Part shown: in pieces, positions 1 through 12,200 of the stretch | Numbering within the stretch: the first letter of the stretch is position 1 | Layout: each line of letters begins with the position of its first letter | From: Dysidea avara | Lineage: Eukaryota; Porifera; Demospongiae; Dictyoceratida; Dysideidae | Length of the DNA: 64,000 nucleotides | Direction: 5' to 3' | NCBI RefSeq assembly: GCF_963678975.1 | Contig: NC_089275.1 | Span: 639,001 to 703,000, forward strand | The notes under the pieces: generated by a model | Seen by the model: the letters and a program-made list of their open reading frames with translations, nothing else | Told to the model about the DNA's origin: nothing | Database searches by the model: none | Position numbers and translations under genes: made by a program

Positions 1-1477
1 AGTAAGTTTCCTAAGATTATGATCAAGTTTTGCCAGGTGTTAAAATTCGCTTTAGCTGGAAGAAATTGTATTACATATAGTGCCAGTTTGTTGTTTATAC
101 TATGAGGTCTTCACTGTACAAGGTTATCCTACATTGTTATTTATCAAGGTCTCATTGTGGTCTATGACTGCTGCTGCTGATGGAACCATATCGCAGAAGT
201 CTGTATTATGTTGCTATAGTCGTGAGTCTTGACTGCCTGCATACTGACTGGCATTGTTCTAAATAACTGAATTTATATAGAGCAACTAGTGTGGAGTTGG
301 ATAGCTATGTCATTGGAAGTGCCAGGAACTTCGACTACAGGTAGAAGATAAACACAAGTGAATATTTGCTGCATGCTGACCGGCAATGGTCTAAATGACT
401 GGATTTGTGTTTTAGAGTCAGGCTTGTGTTACTGTATGTAAGATGTTTGGTGTCCCAATAGTTTCACATCGCCAGATCGCTTTATTTTACAGATCAATTA
501 TTAGTAATGGTACTAACCACCAGTGTCTAGATTATGATACTACCCTGATATGAAGGTATCAGTCCTGGTTTTCCAGGTACATTTATGTGCAGTGACATTT
601 TGTAGAACCTCTCATTTTTGACTGTTTGTGCGGGGTAAATATGCAATAGTGCATGCCGAACTTGTTACCAAGATCTCTTCTCTTCAGATTTAAAGGGTTG
701 TTTTTCTTGGCACGTCCAGTGAAAATGAGATATTGATTTTATTGGAGGAAGGCATGGATTACTAGTGGTTTGCCACTTGCAGCACAGATTGTTGGTTAAT
801 GGACCACAGTTTTTGTAAAGGAAGATCAAACTGGTACGCAAGTGCACATGTATTTTACATAAGTGGATAGTGTGTGAAGCACAAAGCACACTCATTCTAG
901 GGGGGTCTGAGGGCATGCCCCCCCTCCCTAGCAGCACTGAGGATTGATGTTCCCTGAAGCAGATGATCGCAGATACAACATTAAGAAGAAAAGTCTATAA
1001 TCATTATTGTATATTTGTCAACATGGGACAGTGGTTTATTTTTAAAAGTGCACTTTGTGAAATATTGAATTGTATTGCTGCATGCTAGCCATTGTTTACT
1101 TGCGTGATATGTGATATGAGCAATTGAATTAATTGCTAGATATCTGGCCATGGCTACATTGTGTTTAGTTGCATACCACGAGATATGAGCAATTAATTGT
1201 TAGCTGTCTGGCTTTACTGCGCATGGGCACCATTAACTTTACTCACCCCTACATCTGTGACAATCTCTACATGAGTAAAGGCAAATCACGTGATACCACA
1301 TGGATGGCGCTAAATGGAATTATCCTGAAAACACTCTCCCTAGGAAAGTTACATTCTTCACACTTTCACAGTACGTTTATTTGAGTGCTGGGATCAGAGG
1401 TGGCGGAGACACCTATATTAGGGGGGGCTGGGGTTCTAGCTTGGTGATGCCATGGCCTAGTTGCAAATCAAAGACCA

Positions 1478-1545
1478 AGAAAAAAAAAAGGTCATTACCT
1501 GCTGGCAATAGTTGCTCTACCAACTAGACTATATCTCCTTATTTA
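1478..1545 (-). repeat. tRNA-derived SINE head (fragment)
   Basis: Read on the minus strand the segment contains TAGTCTAGTTGGTAGAGCAAC, a good match to a tRNA D-arm/A-box, followed by an anticodon-arm-like stretch and then a T run. No matching B box or closed cloverleaf is visible, so this is a SINE or tRNA pseudogene fragment and not a working tRNA gene. The dispersed TCTATTAGAGTAT-type motif lies about 60 bp away, and a similar neighbourhood recurs near 54.2 kb without the tRNA part. Confidence 0.4.
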
Positions 1546-2817
1546 TAACTACATACGTAGCTTGCTACACTGCTCCTCAAAGAATACTGTGACTGCTCTA
1601 CTAGAGTATCTCGAATGATGCTATTAAGCTAGGCTCTCCATCACAGCTACAGATAATTTTAGAGGGGCTAAGCCCCCCCCCATAATTTTTTCACAGGGGC
1701 TGCAGCCCCTCTTGCCCCCCCTTCTCCGCTGCCCCTGGCTGGAATTATGTCCATGCCACGTCTTTAAAAGTTATTTTATATTAGGCGCTTGGTAAGCAAA
1801 ATCCATTGTACAAGGAATCCAGTACTAGAAAACTCCTGTGCCAGTATTAATCCACAAAAAGACAGTTATGTTCAATGATAATATGGCGATAATACTAACA
1901 CAAGCCGAGATATCAGCATAATAAAGTAAACCTACTCTTATTTTCGCAGCTGCAACAAGAAAACGATGTAATCAAATTCCAGTGCCCGCTGTACTGTATA
2001 TTTCCATTGAGGATGATTGCATAATTCAGGGTTAAAATTGCAAAACCGTCCCTACACATAAATAACTCACAGTAGTAGCTGCGCGTGTTTTAATTGAGAC
2101 ATGCGCTTTGTAGTTTCTTGGCCGCGCGCCTCACTACCGTGAGTCTTGATAAAGGAAGGCTATATGGGCTGAATACCAAAAAACTTGCTGTCAGGAGAAG
2201 GGACTTCAACCTTTTCACTTCTCAATAAGTTTAGATAATGATTAATAAAATATCAAGATACTCTAATAGAACATTCAGCTAGCTCTAATAAAACAGTCAG
2301 TTTCATGTAAGTGATAAATAATGACTAATGAGCCGCCTGCCTGTAAGCTAACTTTCTGATCTGAAACATAGAATCAACAATAAGTGGTCCGTATAGCTGT
2401 ACGGTACCTGCATACGACATAGCTCAATGTGTTATACTGAGTGTAGTTATATAGCTCAGAAGTTTTACTACAACATAACTTTTCTGGTTTAATGATTTAT
2501 AGCTATGCCTTCAGATAATGTTACTGACCTTTTGAGATCAAAATTTTACCCAATGACTGTTCTATAGAGAGAAAACCATCAATATAGAATGTTCAAAACA
2601 TAATTAGCTACAATACCTCAGACACATGTGACTATATGTGCAAAATGTACCTGGCAAGGAAAGTACAAAATATAGAGTATTCCGGTCATTTTGCAAATTA
2701 CTGAATTTCTAAGATCTATAGCAATAGTGTATTATTTCAGTGTGTAAAATTAGGTTGGTCGAGTCTGAGCAACAACTTTCAAATAGGTATATATCCTTAT
2801 AGTTTATAGCCTTTCTG

Positions 2818-2872
2818 TACCTGCAGCACAAAGTGTTGTCCGATCCTCAGTGCTGGTCACTGTAAAGTGCAG
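2818..2872 (+). repeat. SINE 3' tail fragment (AGTGCTGGTCACTGTAAAG family)
   Basis: Contains CAGTGCTGGTCACTGTAAAG preceded by a CTGCAGCAC word, the same 3' core as the complete SINE dimer at 4587-5130. The tRNA-related head is absent, so this is a 5'-truncated copy. Confidence 0.55.
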
Positions 2873-2924
2873 GATATTAATAATTTTTTTTGAGAATAAA
2901 GAATTAGACAGATTGTGACCCAAC

Positions 2925-3204
2925 CAGTGGCGATTCTAGACCTGACCTACAGGGGGGGCCAAGTAGGGAACAGCATAACTATTGTTGTTTGGCTATAGTA
3001 TAAAGTAGAATTTTCAGGGGTCTGGGGTGCAACCCCCAGACGCTGCAGGATTTTAAAGGCTTGAAAACAGCCTAAAATTTGTTCTAAAAACATGAAAAAT
3101 GCTAAAACTAACAATGTCAATCTATACAGCAACTTTTCCCCAAGATTTTTTTAAAGTTATTTTTTAACAGGGGGGGCCATGGCCCCCCCTTAGAATCGCC
3201 TATG
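2925..3204. mobile_element. hAT-like MITE with perfect 8-bp target duplication
   Basis: A 280-bp non-autonomous DNA transposon. The left end reads CAGTGGCGATTCTA and the right end reads TAGAATCGCCTATG, an imperfect inverted repeat of 14 bp followed inward by G-runs on the left and C-runs on the right. The flanks are GACCCAAC at 2917-2924 and GACCCAAC at 3205-3212, an exact 8-bp duplication. CAGTGGCG-type ends with 8-bp duplications are typical of the hAT superfamily. The short minus-strand frame inside is not a transposase. Confidence 0.85.
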
Positions 3205-3368
3205 GACCCAACTAACAAGACACACAGTACGAAGAGTAAATAATTTACCCTTGACAGTCACAATACAAACAACAAAATACCATTTTGTAGGCAAGGGCGA
3301 TCTACCAAGACAAACCTCTCAACTCTTGATCAAGAAATAGCATCCTGGTAATGTTAATATATATATTA

Positions 3369-3376
3369 TGACGTCA
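3369..3376. promoter_or_regulatory. Perfect palindromic CRE (TGACGTCA) upstream of the LIM gene
   Basis: TGACGTCA is the full palindromic cAMP-response element bound by CREB/ATF bZIP dimers. It lies 79 bp before the start codon of the LIM protein gene, and an AT-rich AATAAATA stretch follows about 45 bp later. Position and perfection suggest a real promoter element; function is inferred. Confidence 0.45.
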
Positions 3377-3454
3377 TGAATATATTTTACCAGCGCTCTG
3401 AAAATGCGCTTATTGTGCTAATAAATACGGGCGCTCATTTGATCACAATCAATC

Positions 3455-6054
3455 ATGGCTAACATCAAGTTTGGTGATGAATCGATCGGTGGGACATCCT
3501 ACCAACCTTCGAGGCCAGACATGTCTAGCTCTTCTTACAACAAGTGTCCTAAATGTGACAAATCCGTGTACATGGCAGAGGAGGTGATAGCTGCAGGGAA
3601 GAAATGGCACAAGATGTGTTTCAAATGTGCCAAGTGTAACAAACTACTTGACAGCTCTACAATGAGGGAACACGAGGGAGATTTGTACTGTAAAAGTTGC
3701 CACTCCAGACAATTTGGCACCGCGGGGTATGGATACGGGATTGGAGCGGGAACCCTATCATCTGAAAAGAGAGATGGTTAGTTAACTCACTGATTAATGG
3801 TCCACTATTTCTCGCTATTACTACAGATACTGATAGCGACAGCAACGTCACTGCAAAGCGCGTTAGCGCGGTGGACCGGAATAACGATGCGGGCTACACC
3901 GGGTGGTCTGATGATGGCAAGAAATATCAACCTGCCAGAAAGGAGGTAGTCACTAACCCTAACTCGTGTGGCAAGTGTGGTAAGGCTGTGTACATGGCGG
4001 AAGAGGTGCTGGCTGCTGGCAAGAAATGGCACAAAATGTGTTTCAAATGTGGCAACTGTAAGAAGATGTTAGACAGTTCCACTATGAGAGAACACGAGGG
4101 TGACCTCTACTGCAAGGCTTGTCACACAAGGAAGTTTGGCACTACCGGCTATGGGTATGGCATTGGAGCAGGTACCCTCGCCTCTGAGAAGGGAACCAAC
4201 CAAGGTAACAACTTGCATTCTAATATTTTTATTAATACTTAAACTTTACAGATAAGAGCAGTTGGTTGCCATCTTCAACATCAAGTGAGCAACGACAGGC
4301 TAAGCCAATACAACAGTTCGGTGGAGCTCCAAAGTGTCCCCGTTGTGGGAAGAGTGTGTATGCTGCTGAGAAGATAGTTGGAGCAGGCAGTGTAAGTGTG
4401 TCCTTGTGTAAGTGTCCCCATGTGGTAGTGCGTCCCCATGTGTAATGTGTCCCCATGTGGTAGTCCCCATGTGTAATATGTCCTCAAGTGCTAGTGACTT
4501 TGTTGATACTCAAGTGACTTTGTTCATAGATAATTGAGTACGTAAAAAGGATAGGAAAACGGAAGCGATTTCCGTGACTTAAAAAAATAACAAATACTTT
4601 AGGTTTAAGGAAGAAAATCCATCCCTCCTGGAGGACAGCTGAGTGTGGCCCCGACTAGACATTGGGTTCCCTGCAGTTCGACTCCTGGGGTAGGAGGGAT
4701 TTTTTTCCTTAGTTTGGCCCTTTTCTGTTACACTTTATTTGGTCAGTGATTTTAAGTCTTAGGCTCAGGTATCACTTTATTAGGTTAGGAGAATTCTAAA
4801 GGCTGCAGCACATGTTGCTGTCAGACCTTCAGTGCTGGTCACTGTAAAGCAGTACAATAACAAATACTTTAGGTTTAAGGAAGAAAATCCATCCCTCCTG
4901 GAGGACAGCTGAGTGTGGCCCCGACTAGACATTGGGTTCCCTGCAGTTCGATTCCTGGGGTAGGAGGGATTTTTTTCCTTAGTTTGGCCCTTTTCTGTTA
5001 CACTTTATTTGGTCAGTAATTTTAGTCTTAGGCTCAGGTATCACTTTATTAGGTTAGGAGAATTCTAAAGGCTGCAGCACGTGTTGCTGTCAGACCTTCA
5101 GTGCTGGTCACTGTAAAGCAGTACAATAACAATAACAATAATAATAATAAAAGACAAAACACCTTTGTGCCCAAGTATGGAAATTAGTGCTCTAAGCAGC
5201 AGAGCAATCCCAACAGACTAAAGCAAGTGTGTAGGGCCACACCGTTGTACCTTTGCTCATATTACCTTTATGTCTCGTCCATACTGTTTCTTGTATAGCT
5301 GGTTCCACTTTCGAGTCTTGTGGTGAGTTAGACATGTCACCAACACAGTCTGTTACCCTTGTGTTGCACTGGTAGGGATTTTATACTTTTGCTAAACATG
5401 AAAGATTCTTTTCTTTGTCATTTTCCAAGCAACTATTCCTGTTTTGCTATGATATTTCCTCTGGTTCTCTCTGTTAAATGGTGAGGAAGAGGCTTATCAC
5501 AGTTAAAAGGACTATATTTGCAAAGAAAGTTATGGGGTTTGCTTTTTGGACCATTTTCTCACATTTTATATGCATTGGTATCATCCTAGTTCCTCTCAGT
5601 TATTTACTGGAGTTACTTGTAGTGAAGTTTTCACAATCATGTCCTTACAGCAATTTGTTTCTCTTGATACAAGTGCAGCAAGCATAACAAGTGATGTGAT
5701 ACAAGGAATTCCAATAGAAATGTACATATTTAGTGACATCGCTCATCTCTTTTATGTACTCTGTTATCTATGCTGCTTTGTGAGACATCTGTTGACACAA
5801 CAGACTAGCCAGTTAACTTGTCATGTTTCTCTACAGGAATGGCACAAGACATGCTTCAACTGTGCTAGTTGTCATAAGAGTCTTGACTCCACCACTGTTA
5901 GTGACAATGAAGGAGAGATTTATTGTAAAGGTGGGTAATATTTAGAGTGTCCTTGCATGGTTACCAACACTTTGCTGTCACAGGTTGCTATGGTAAACAG
6001 TTTGGACCCAAGGGGGTTGGGTTTGGACTTGGAGCAGGTACCTTGACAACATGA
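3455..6054 (+). CDS. CSRP: Three-LIM-domain muscle LIM / cysteine-rich protein (CSRP/Mlp84B-like)
   Basis: Exons 3455-3776, 3827-4204, 4252-4391, 5837-5930 and 5984-6054 join in phase to a 334-aa protein. LIM1 spans about residues 31-82, LIM2 155-206, LIM3 262-313; each has the C-x2-C-x17-H-x2-C-x2-C-x2-C-x17-C-x2-C zinc pattern. Each is followed by the glycine-rich [11 protein letters not shown] or [11 protein letters not shown] segment that marks the CRP family; LIM3 with its [15 protein letters not shown] end is closest to vertebrate CRP LIM2 from memory. Family members bind alpha-actinin, zyxin or other partners on actin filaments and can shuttle to the nucleus. LIM1 and LIM2 each sit whole in one exon, while LIM3 is split over three exons. 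Introns 1 and 2 are about 50 bp; intron 3 is 1.45 kb and holds a SINE dimer. The ATG follows a TATA-poor promoter with a perfect CRE. The ending TLTT then stop is short. Family call is firm; orthology to a named vertebrate CSRP is not. Confidence 0.93.
4587..5130 (+). repeat. Tandem dimer of a tRNA-derived SINE
   Basis: Two direct copies of a 270-bp unit (4587-4856 and 4857-about 5126) lie in intron 3 of the LIM gene and differ at only a few positions. Each has an A-box-like AGCTGAGTGTGG, a clear B-box-like GTTCGACTCC (GTTCGATTCC in copy 2), pairing ends ATCCCTCC/GGAGGGAT around the tRNA-like part, a central unique part, and a 3' core CTTCAGTGCTGGTCACTG. A tail of AATAACAAT units ends the dimer. 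This is the classic head-body-tail layout of a SINE; the near identity says the dimer is young. Confidence 0.8.
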
Positions 6055-9000
6055 ATTTACCTTGTTTGGTATAAAATGAAACTCAAAATACTATCATTTC
6101 ATACATTTGTATAGCTCAATAGCACAGTGTATTATTGTAGTACTTTATGACAATTTGTCCTGAAAGATCAATGGAATGTGATGTGTAACAGCATACCTTA
6201 TAAGGTAGTAACACTTTATATTCATTAAATGGTTGACATAGTTGAGGACTACCTGACCACCTGTGGTCCATTAACACATTACAATATCATGTACTGGTGT
6301 TATTTCATTATTACTAATAGACATTCTGAGTGGGTTTCTACCAGGAACTACCTTCATTCCTTGTAGTATTAGCAGTAACTAGTAGTACAGCAGTCCAGTC
6401 TCCTATAGATATTTACAGTATAAAGTTCATGGTACTATGGGTGAAAAGTGTCTGATAATATTTGTAGAAGCCATGCTAGCTTTCATCTTGTACTGTATGG
6501 GTAACAGCAAGGTTTATATAATTGAATTTTTGTGATGGAATTGTTCTGTGTTTGATGCTCTAGTTATCTTTTGTAGTAGAGACTATAAGTGGGAGGTCCA
6601 TCATACAAGAAGTAAAATGGCATTTTCCCACCAAATCTATCCTGAATTTATTGGTCCATCACTCAGTGCTATATGAAATATTCATTTAGCTATCAAGTGC
6701 CAAATATTTCTGGTATGGCAGCCGTCAAGTGACAAGTGAGATCTTTCATAGCTTCTTGGATGAAATATGGGCTGGAGGATTAAAGCATAAATTTCCTGAA
6801 ACTTCACCATTGAAAATTCTGGAATGAACTATGAAATTTGTTGACCAACTTCGAAATATCATTAAGGATTTCTGCCCCTTTAACTATGAGAGAGTGTGTG
6901 TGTGGTGAGTTGGCCATTGTGTGGTCTCAGCCATATAACATGTCATGTTGCTTTCAAATTGTGACCACCTGTGGTATCCACATGTACTCCATATTTAGTA
7001 ATTTTCTATTTTAAGAATTCTTTCCCTACATGCTAATGTCTCAGTATGTAGTACTACATTCCATCAGCTTGTAACTGAATCTTGTGATGGCTATATATAT
7101 CTTGTGATGGCTATAAACCAAATTACCAATATTTATGTATATTCCAAGAAATGGGCTCACTGGCCAACTATGCTAAGTTCTCATGTTTAAGTCATTGCTT
7201 TTGTTCTTTGAACATAACACTGTGAAGTTTGACTTACAAGCCTAATGAAGTTATGTGACCATTGTAGCTAGCTATACACTGGAGCACATGGCTATAAGTA
7301 TTTCTATGAAATTGGTCCAGTCCTTTTTTACTATAACAGGTTTTACCATTTCTGAGGTGCATAAGATAAAAACTATGGAGCCAGCCAAACTGTTTTTTGA
7401 GTGTCAGCTTTTTATAAAATTGTAAGTGGTTTAAAACTCGATAATAATTTCTGACTAATGATGCAATTAAATATTTCACTGAGAAAACTTGTTAGGAGCC
7501 ATAAAATGCTGAGCTGAGCAGGAAACCTGATAAATTTCTATGGGGTTTTTATCCATGATCTGGAAACTTGATTTTATATGTCATCAAGTTTGTAAAGAAC
7601 TAGTTACCTGCTTCTCTGTACAGAACAAGAGATTTATTCTGATATGTACGCCATATATGTATGTAGTACTGTAGGAAGCCTTCCCTGTGCCAGCTCCTCA
7701 GTGTGGGATCCACATGTACTTTAAAGCATCTGATTTGTTTAGTAAAATGTACAAATATGACAACCAGTTACATATGGCAGAGCTGCACTGCACATCTAGA
7801 ACTCTCGCTGCATGCAATATACTGATGGAAGTGCTCTTAAAAATTTCAAATGCTACTGAACATGTTTGTAGTAGTAGTGAGTGTATAAAGTACTGGATGG
7901 TGACTGTGATCAGTGCCATCAGATCATGGAACTCTGCACATCTACCAAAACAACCACCATCAACAGATGGTAGATGACTCGTAAGTGTCATTTTGGTGGT
8001 CAGGTAGTTGGAGGGTGAAACATTAAACAGAGTTTAACTAGTTAAACAAAGTTAATGGTGAAGTGGTCATGTGAAAGGTGTGTCAAGTGATCACCCATGT
8101 GTGCATGTGAAAATAATAACAGTGTGAGGGCAGCTGCTGGTTGGTCAGAAGTGTTTAACTGTAATATATAGATCAACTCCCACCCCTGCAGAGATGGCAA
8201 CTAGAGGTGCCACCTTTTCATTTATGTATTGTTGCTTTACAATACCAAATGATTATTATTTACTGTTATAGCCAACTCAATCAAGTATATATTGTATAGA
8301 TCAGCTGACTCAACTATAAGGTCATCATAGCTAGCCTATAATTGTGCTATACAAGCTGCCAAGTGTGATATATCATCATCATCATCATCATTATTAAAGA
8401 ACATGGTACCTATATAGCTACGCTTGTATTGTGTCAGTTTTTTGGTAAAGTTGGCCAACAAGTTTGGTAACTGCCACAACATGTAATTGTTGCCAACAGT
8501 AATGACGTGATCTGGTCAATGAAACTGATCAAGTATCACACATACAAGTCTTGTAGGGGTCCAGCCCAAGTAATTTTGATAATGGAGTTAAAATTACTTT
8601 CCTAGTCTAACAGAGCAACAATATTTTGCTGCTTAATCTTCAATATCATTACAAAAAGAATAACTCAGAATAATTTGTATTTGTTTTGACTGAAACAATA
8701 AAAATAAAAGCTATTAGCTATAGCTAATAAGTCCCAGCTACAGGCATATGCAATTTTGTGTGTGTGTTTGAATAATTAAAAAATTATTAATAAATAAAAA
8801 ATAAAGCTACAGGCATAGAAACTGCTTGTATACAGCATACCCTTGTGATGTGGCTTATGAGCCTTGATGGGTGGTCACTGAGTAGCAGTGATGTTTCACC
8901 AATATTAAACATCACATAATATTGCTGGACTTGACTGGTCAATTACACATGTTTGGTAGCAGGTGTATAGCTACTGAATATTATTGACAGTTCATACATG

Positions 9001-9284
9001 GGGGTGGTCAGCTACAAATCTGACACACAACTTCAAAATAAAACTTAGCATAATACCATAGTACTGATTACACTCTATTAGAACAGTCACCATTGCTGCG
9101 GTTACGTACACGCGCTTAAGTAATGCGCTTATAATCGGGTGATAACGGTGCTACACTCTACTTCGGGAAGTCATAACTAGGATCACAATGGTCAGCTAAT
9201 GGTTGGATGATGGTGTATTTACGTGAAATGGCGTGTAGCTGAAGCAGTTTCATTGTGAGAGATAGGATATAATTGTGATTACCG
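6055..9284. other. Intergenic region between LIM gene and first carrier gene
   Basis: No coding region recognised. From about 6960 onward the sequence is the left part of duplicated unit 1 and has a diverged counterpart at about 20510-23013. Two overlapping opposite frames near 7.69-7.99 kb are not conserved in that counterpart, which argues against their being genes. A short CAT-repeat microsatellite lies near 8.37 kb. The last about 200 bp before the carrier start are well conserved between the copies and probably hold the promoter and 5' UTR, including a conserved MACS-stop upstream ORF. Confidence 0.6.
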
Positions 9285-12200
9285 ATGGCAGGAGAAAAGG
9301 TCAAATACGAGGACCCGTCCTTCCTGAAGAGTTTCATTGCTGGAGGGATAGGCGGTATAGTGGAAGTTACTGTGGGACATCCCCTAGATACCGTGAAGGT
9401 GAATACACGACGAGCCTGTTGACTAGTAGGTCCTTGTGAAGAATGTGAGCGCGTTCTATTAGAGTATTTTGTGGAACATAGTATGTGTAAATTTTATTAT
9501 ACCCCACTATCTATGATTTCATCACTTAATGGAATGACCTCTCATTGATATAGCAAAGTACAATTTGATGTGCAATTCCTTGACCTCTTAATACCATAAG
9601 CTGAGTGGACTCCCTGCTTAAATACAAGGGGGTGTCACTCAGGCTCTTGCTGTAGGTTGATCTGCGACCACGGTCAAACTCTAAGTCAACAGTCAAGGCC
9701 ACAAAATAGCTCTTAAAGTAGGTCAAGGGTCAAGACAAGATGGAAAGTTTGAAACCCACAATTGAAAACAATACATAACTATTGTCAAGTTTACGGAATT
9801 ATACATAACTTACAAGAAGTAAGGATCTCCAAAAAAATTTCAAAGCTCCAACAGGCATTTTGCCGTAAATGTAATGATTTTTCTCCCAGCTGTGATTAGC
9901 ACACACTAAGAAAATATTATACTGTACTAGGTTACAAGTGCAGGTGCATATTGGAAAATAGAGAAATAGACAGAAATCAGAAGTTCAACAAATGCTCAGG
10001 TTACATGTCAAAGACAATAACGCTGCAAGTCAAGGGTCAAGGTGAAATTTTTTGTGGTCAACACTTTGAGCACAGTTGCAGATCTACCTGCAGGCATGTG
10101 CTGATGTGACACCCCCTTGTTAACTATTACAGTAAGGATACCCTGAAATGTGTCTTGATAATCAGGACACTTGTCCATGGTCCCATTTGTATTAGTGTAC
10201 ACACATTTAGACCCCTGAAATCAGGACATCTCACTAATAAGGACACCTTGACACTTGTCCATGGTCTCATTTGTATTAGTGTAAAATAATAAAATGGTTT
10301 GAACCATTGATAACATTTATATTGCCTTTTAAAATACAGAGAATTCTAATTGTATACACTTTGTAGAATAGGTTATTGTAGAATCCTCCCAGTGTGTTAT
10401 TATAACTTACAACAATCCCTACTCTAACAAAGATTCTAGTCCATAACATTGTGAACCATTTTGCATGTTTTAGCAAGCACAGGGGAACTTGAAATAAGGA
10501 CACCTTGATAATCAGGACACTTGTCCATGGTCCCATTTGTATTAGTGTACACACATTTAGACCCCTGAAATCAGGACACCTCACTAATAAGGACACGTAC
10601 ATAATCTGGACACTTGGCAATGGTCCCAAATTATCCCTTAGTATGTCAACTGACCTGGAAAATCAGATAATAAGGACACCTTGATAATCAGGACACTTAG
10701 TCGATCCCAAGGTATCCGTAGCACGCAGGTTTCACTGTAATGTGTACTTGTTCAATGTCTCGTTCATGTGATACCTATTAGGTTAGACTCCAGGCAATGC
10801 CACCACCGTTACCAGGACAACCAGCCATGTTTACCAACATGTTTCAGTGTATAAGGTCAACGTTGCACAACGAAGGAGTGAGGGGGTTGTATCGTGGACT
10901 ATTGTCACCTCTAGTTGGGATCACTCCCATATATGCTGTATTTTTCCTTGGGTATTCAACTGGCAAGAAACTTCAAATGAAGAACAGTGATGACATATTA
11001 AGGTGTGTGTGTGCATGGGGGGGGGGGGGGCTGAGTCACTCTAATAATGGGAGACTGGGTCTACTTTGTTATATACAATAATGAAGGGTATTTCAGAGGA
11101 TGGAGCTAAACTTCAAGCTTTATTGTGGAAAGCCAAACGATTTATGTGACTACTCAATTAGAGTATTTTGATTGAGGTCATGTCCATTAGAAGAAGTTGT
11201 ATACTCTAATAGAATATTTCTGTTTGATCATATGAATAAGTGTCTGTGATTTTACCACCCTGTACAGAGACAGTGTTTGAGGTTTCATACATTTTACATT
11301 CTATGAACCTCCTTCCTTCTCAAATACCATGTGTTACCTTATCAATACTCATACTCGACCACTGCTCAATGCTACAAATTAATGTTTAAGCCCTTACTTC
11401 AATATTGACTGTAGCACTACTCAAATATGGCTACTATTGGAGGTGCATCATTTAACCAAGGAAATATGGTAGTTGACTCTCCACTGTATTGTGAGGTGTT
11501 TAATTTTGAGAGAGTTTTATATCAAGAACTGTAAACTGAGTTGTTAATGATTAACAATTAGCCTCAGTACTGAATGCTTCTTGTAATTTTAAAACACCTG
11601 ATGTTTATCACCAACTGTTCTATATTATTAGGCTCTTTACATCACTTGATTTGCCTTTATGGTGAACATTTCAAGGTCCCCTTGGTGGGGTGGGGCTATT
11701 GAATGCTTAGGGCATTATAGAATAGGTATTAGTCAAGTGAGTGGCTATGTTTGCCGTTTTCAATACAACTATTCACCGATTGGTTAGCTAATGTATAGTA
11801 CCATTCATATTTCCCACCCTCAATTGTATTTTAATTGTTATGGTTACAGTTTGCGGCAACACTTTGTAGCAGGGATGGTGGCTGGTGTATACTCCTGTCC
11901 TCTATGTGTCCCGGTGGAGAGAGTGAAATGTGTCATGCAGGTATGTGAGTAATATTACAAGTCATATAGTTCATCATCTTAGGAGTACCACATATCTGGT
12001 AACCTTAGCAAGTATTTGTTGGCAGGTAGTACATTATATTTTATGTCGTTGCCTCAGAGTAGAAGTGACATGTGTCTGTAGCATCAGTTCTATCCTAGTG
12101 GTATAGTGTCATTGTATGTGTCAACTGTTTTGACAGACAGTAAACTGACAACCACATAGTTTTTATCCATGCCCAAGTAACAAAATCAGCTGACTTGTGG

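Larger units (their letters stand above)
1..3454. other. Region without a recognised gene
   Basis: No open frame here resembles a known protein and none has a convincing exon structure. The stretch holds a tRNA-like SINE piece near 1.5 kb, a copy of the dispersed TCTATTAGAGTAT-type motif at 1591-1616, G/C-run repeat sequence near 1.66-1.73 kb, a SINE tail near 2.82 kb and a hAT-like MITE at 2925-3204. It ends in the promoter of the LIM gene. Regulatory DNA or exons of an unrecognised gene cannot be excluded. Confidence 0.55.

Noticed and set aside
1300-1527. 71-75-codon plus frames near 1.2-1.5 kb
   Set aside because: They run into repeat sequence and the tRNA-like fragment, with no protein similarity.
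5546-5938. 130-codon plus frame containing part of LIM3
   Set aside because: Only its last 31 codons (from 5837) are exon 4; the rest is intron and splices away at a good acceptor.
7687-7991. Two overlapping opposite frames of about 96 codons
   Set aside because: The corresponding sequence in duplicated copy 2 (near 21.1-21.3 kb) has indels and stops in both frames, so no protein is conserved.
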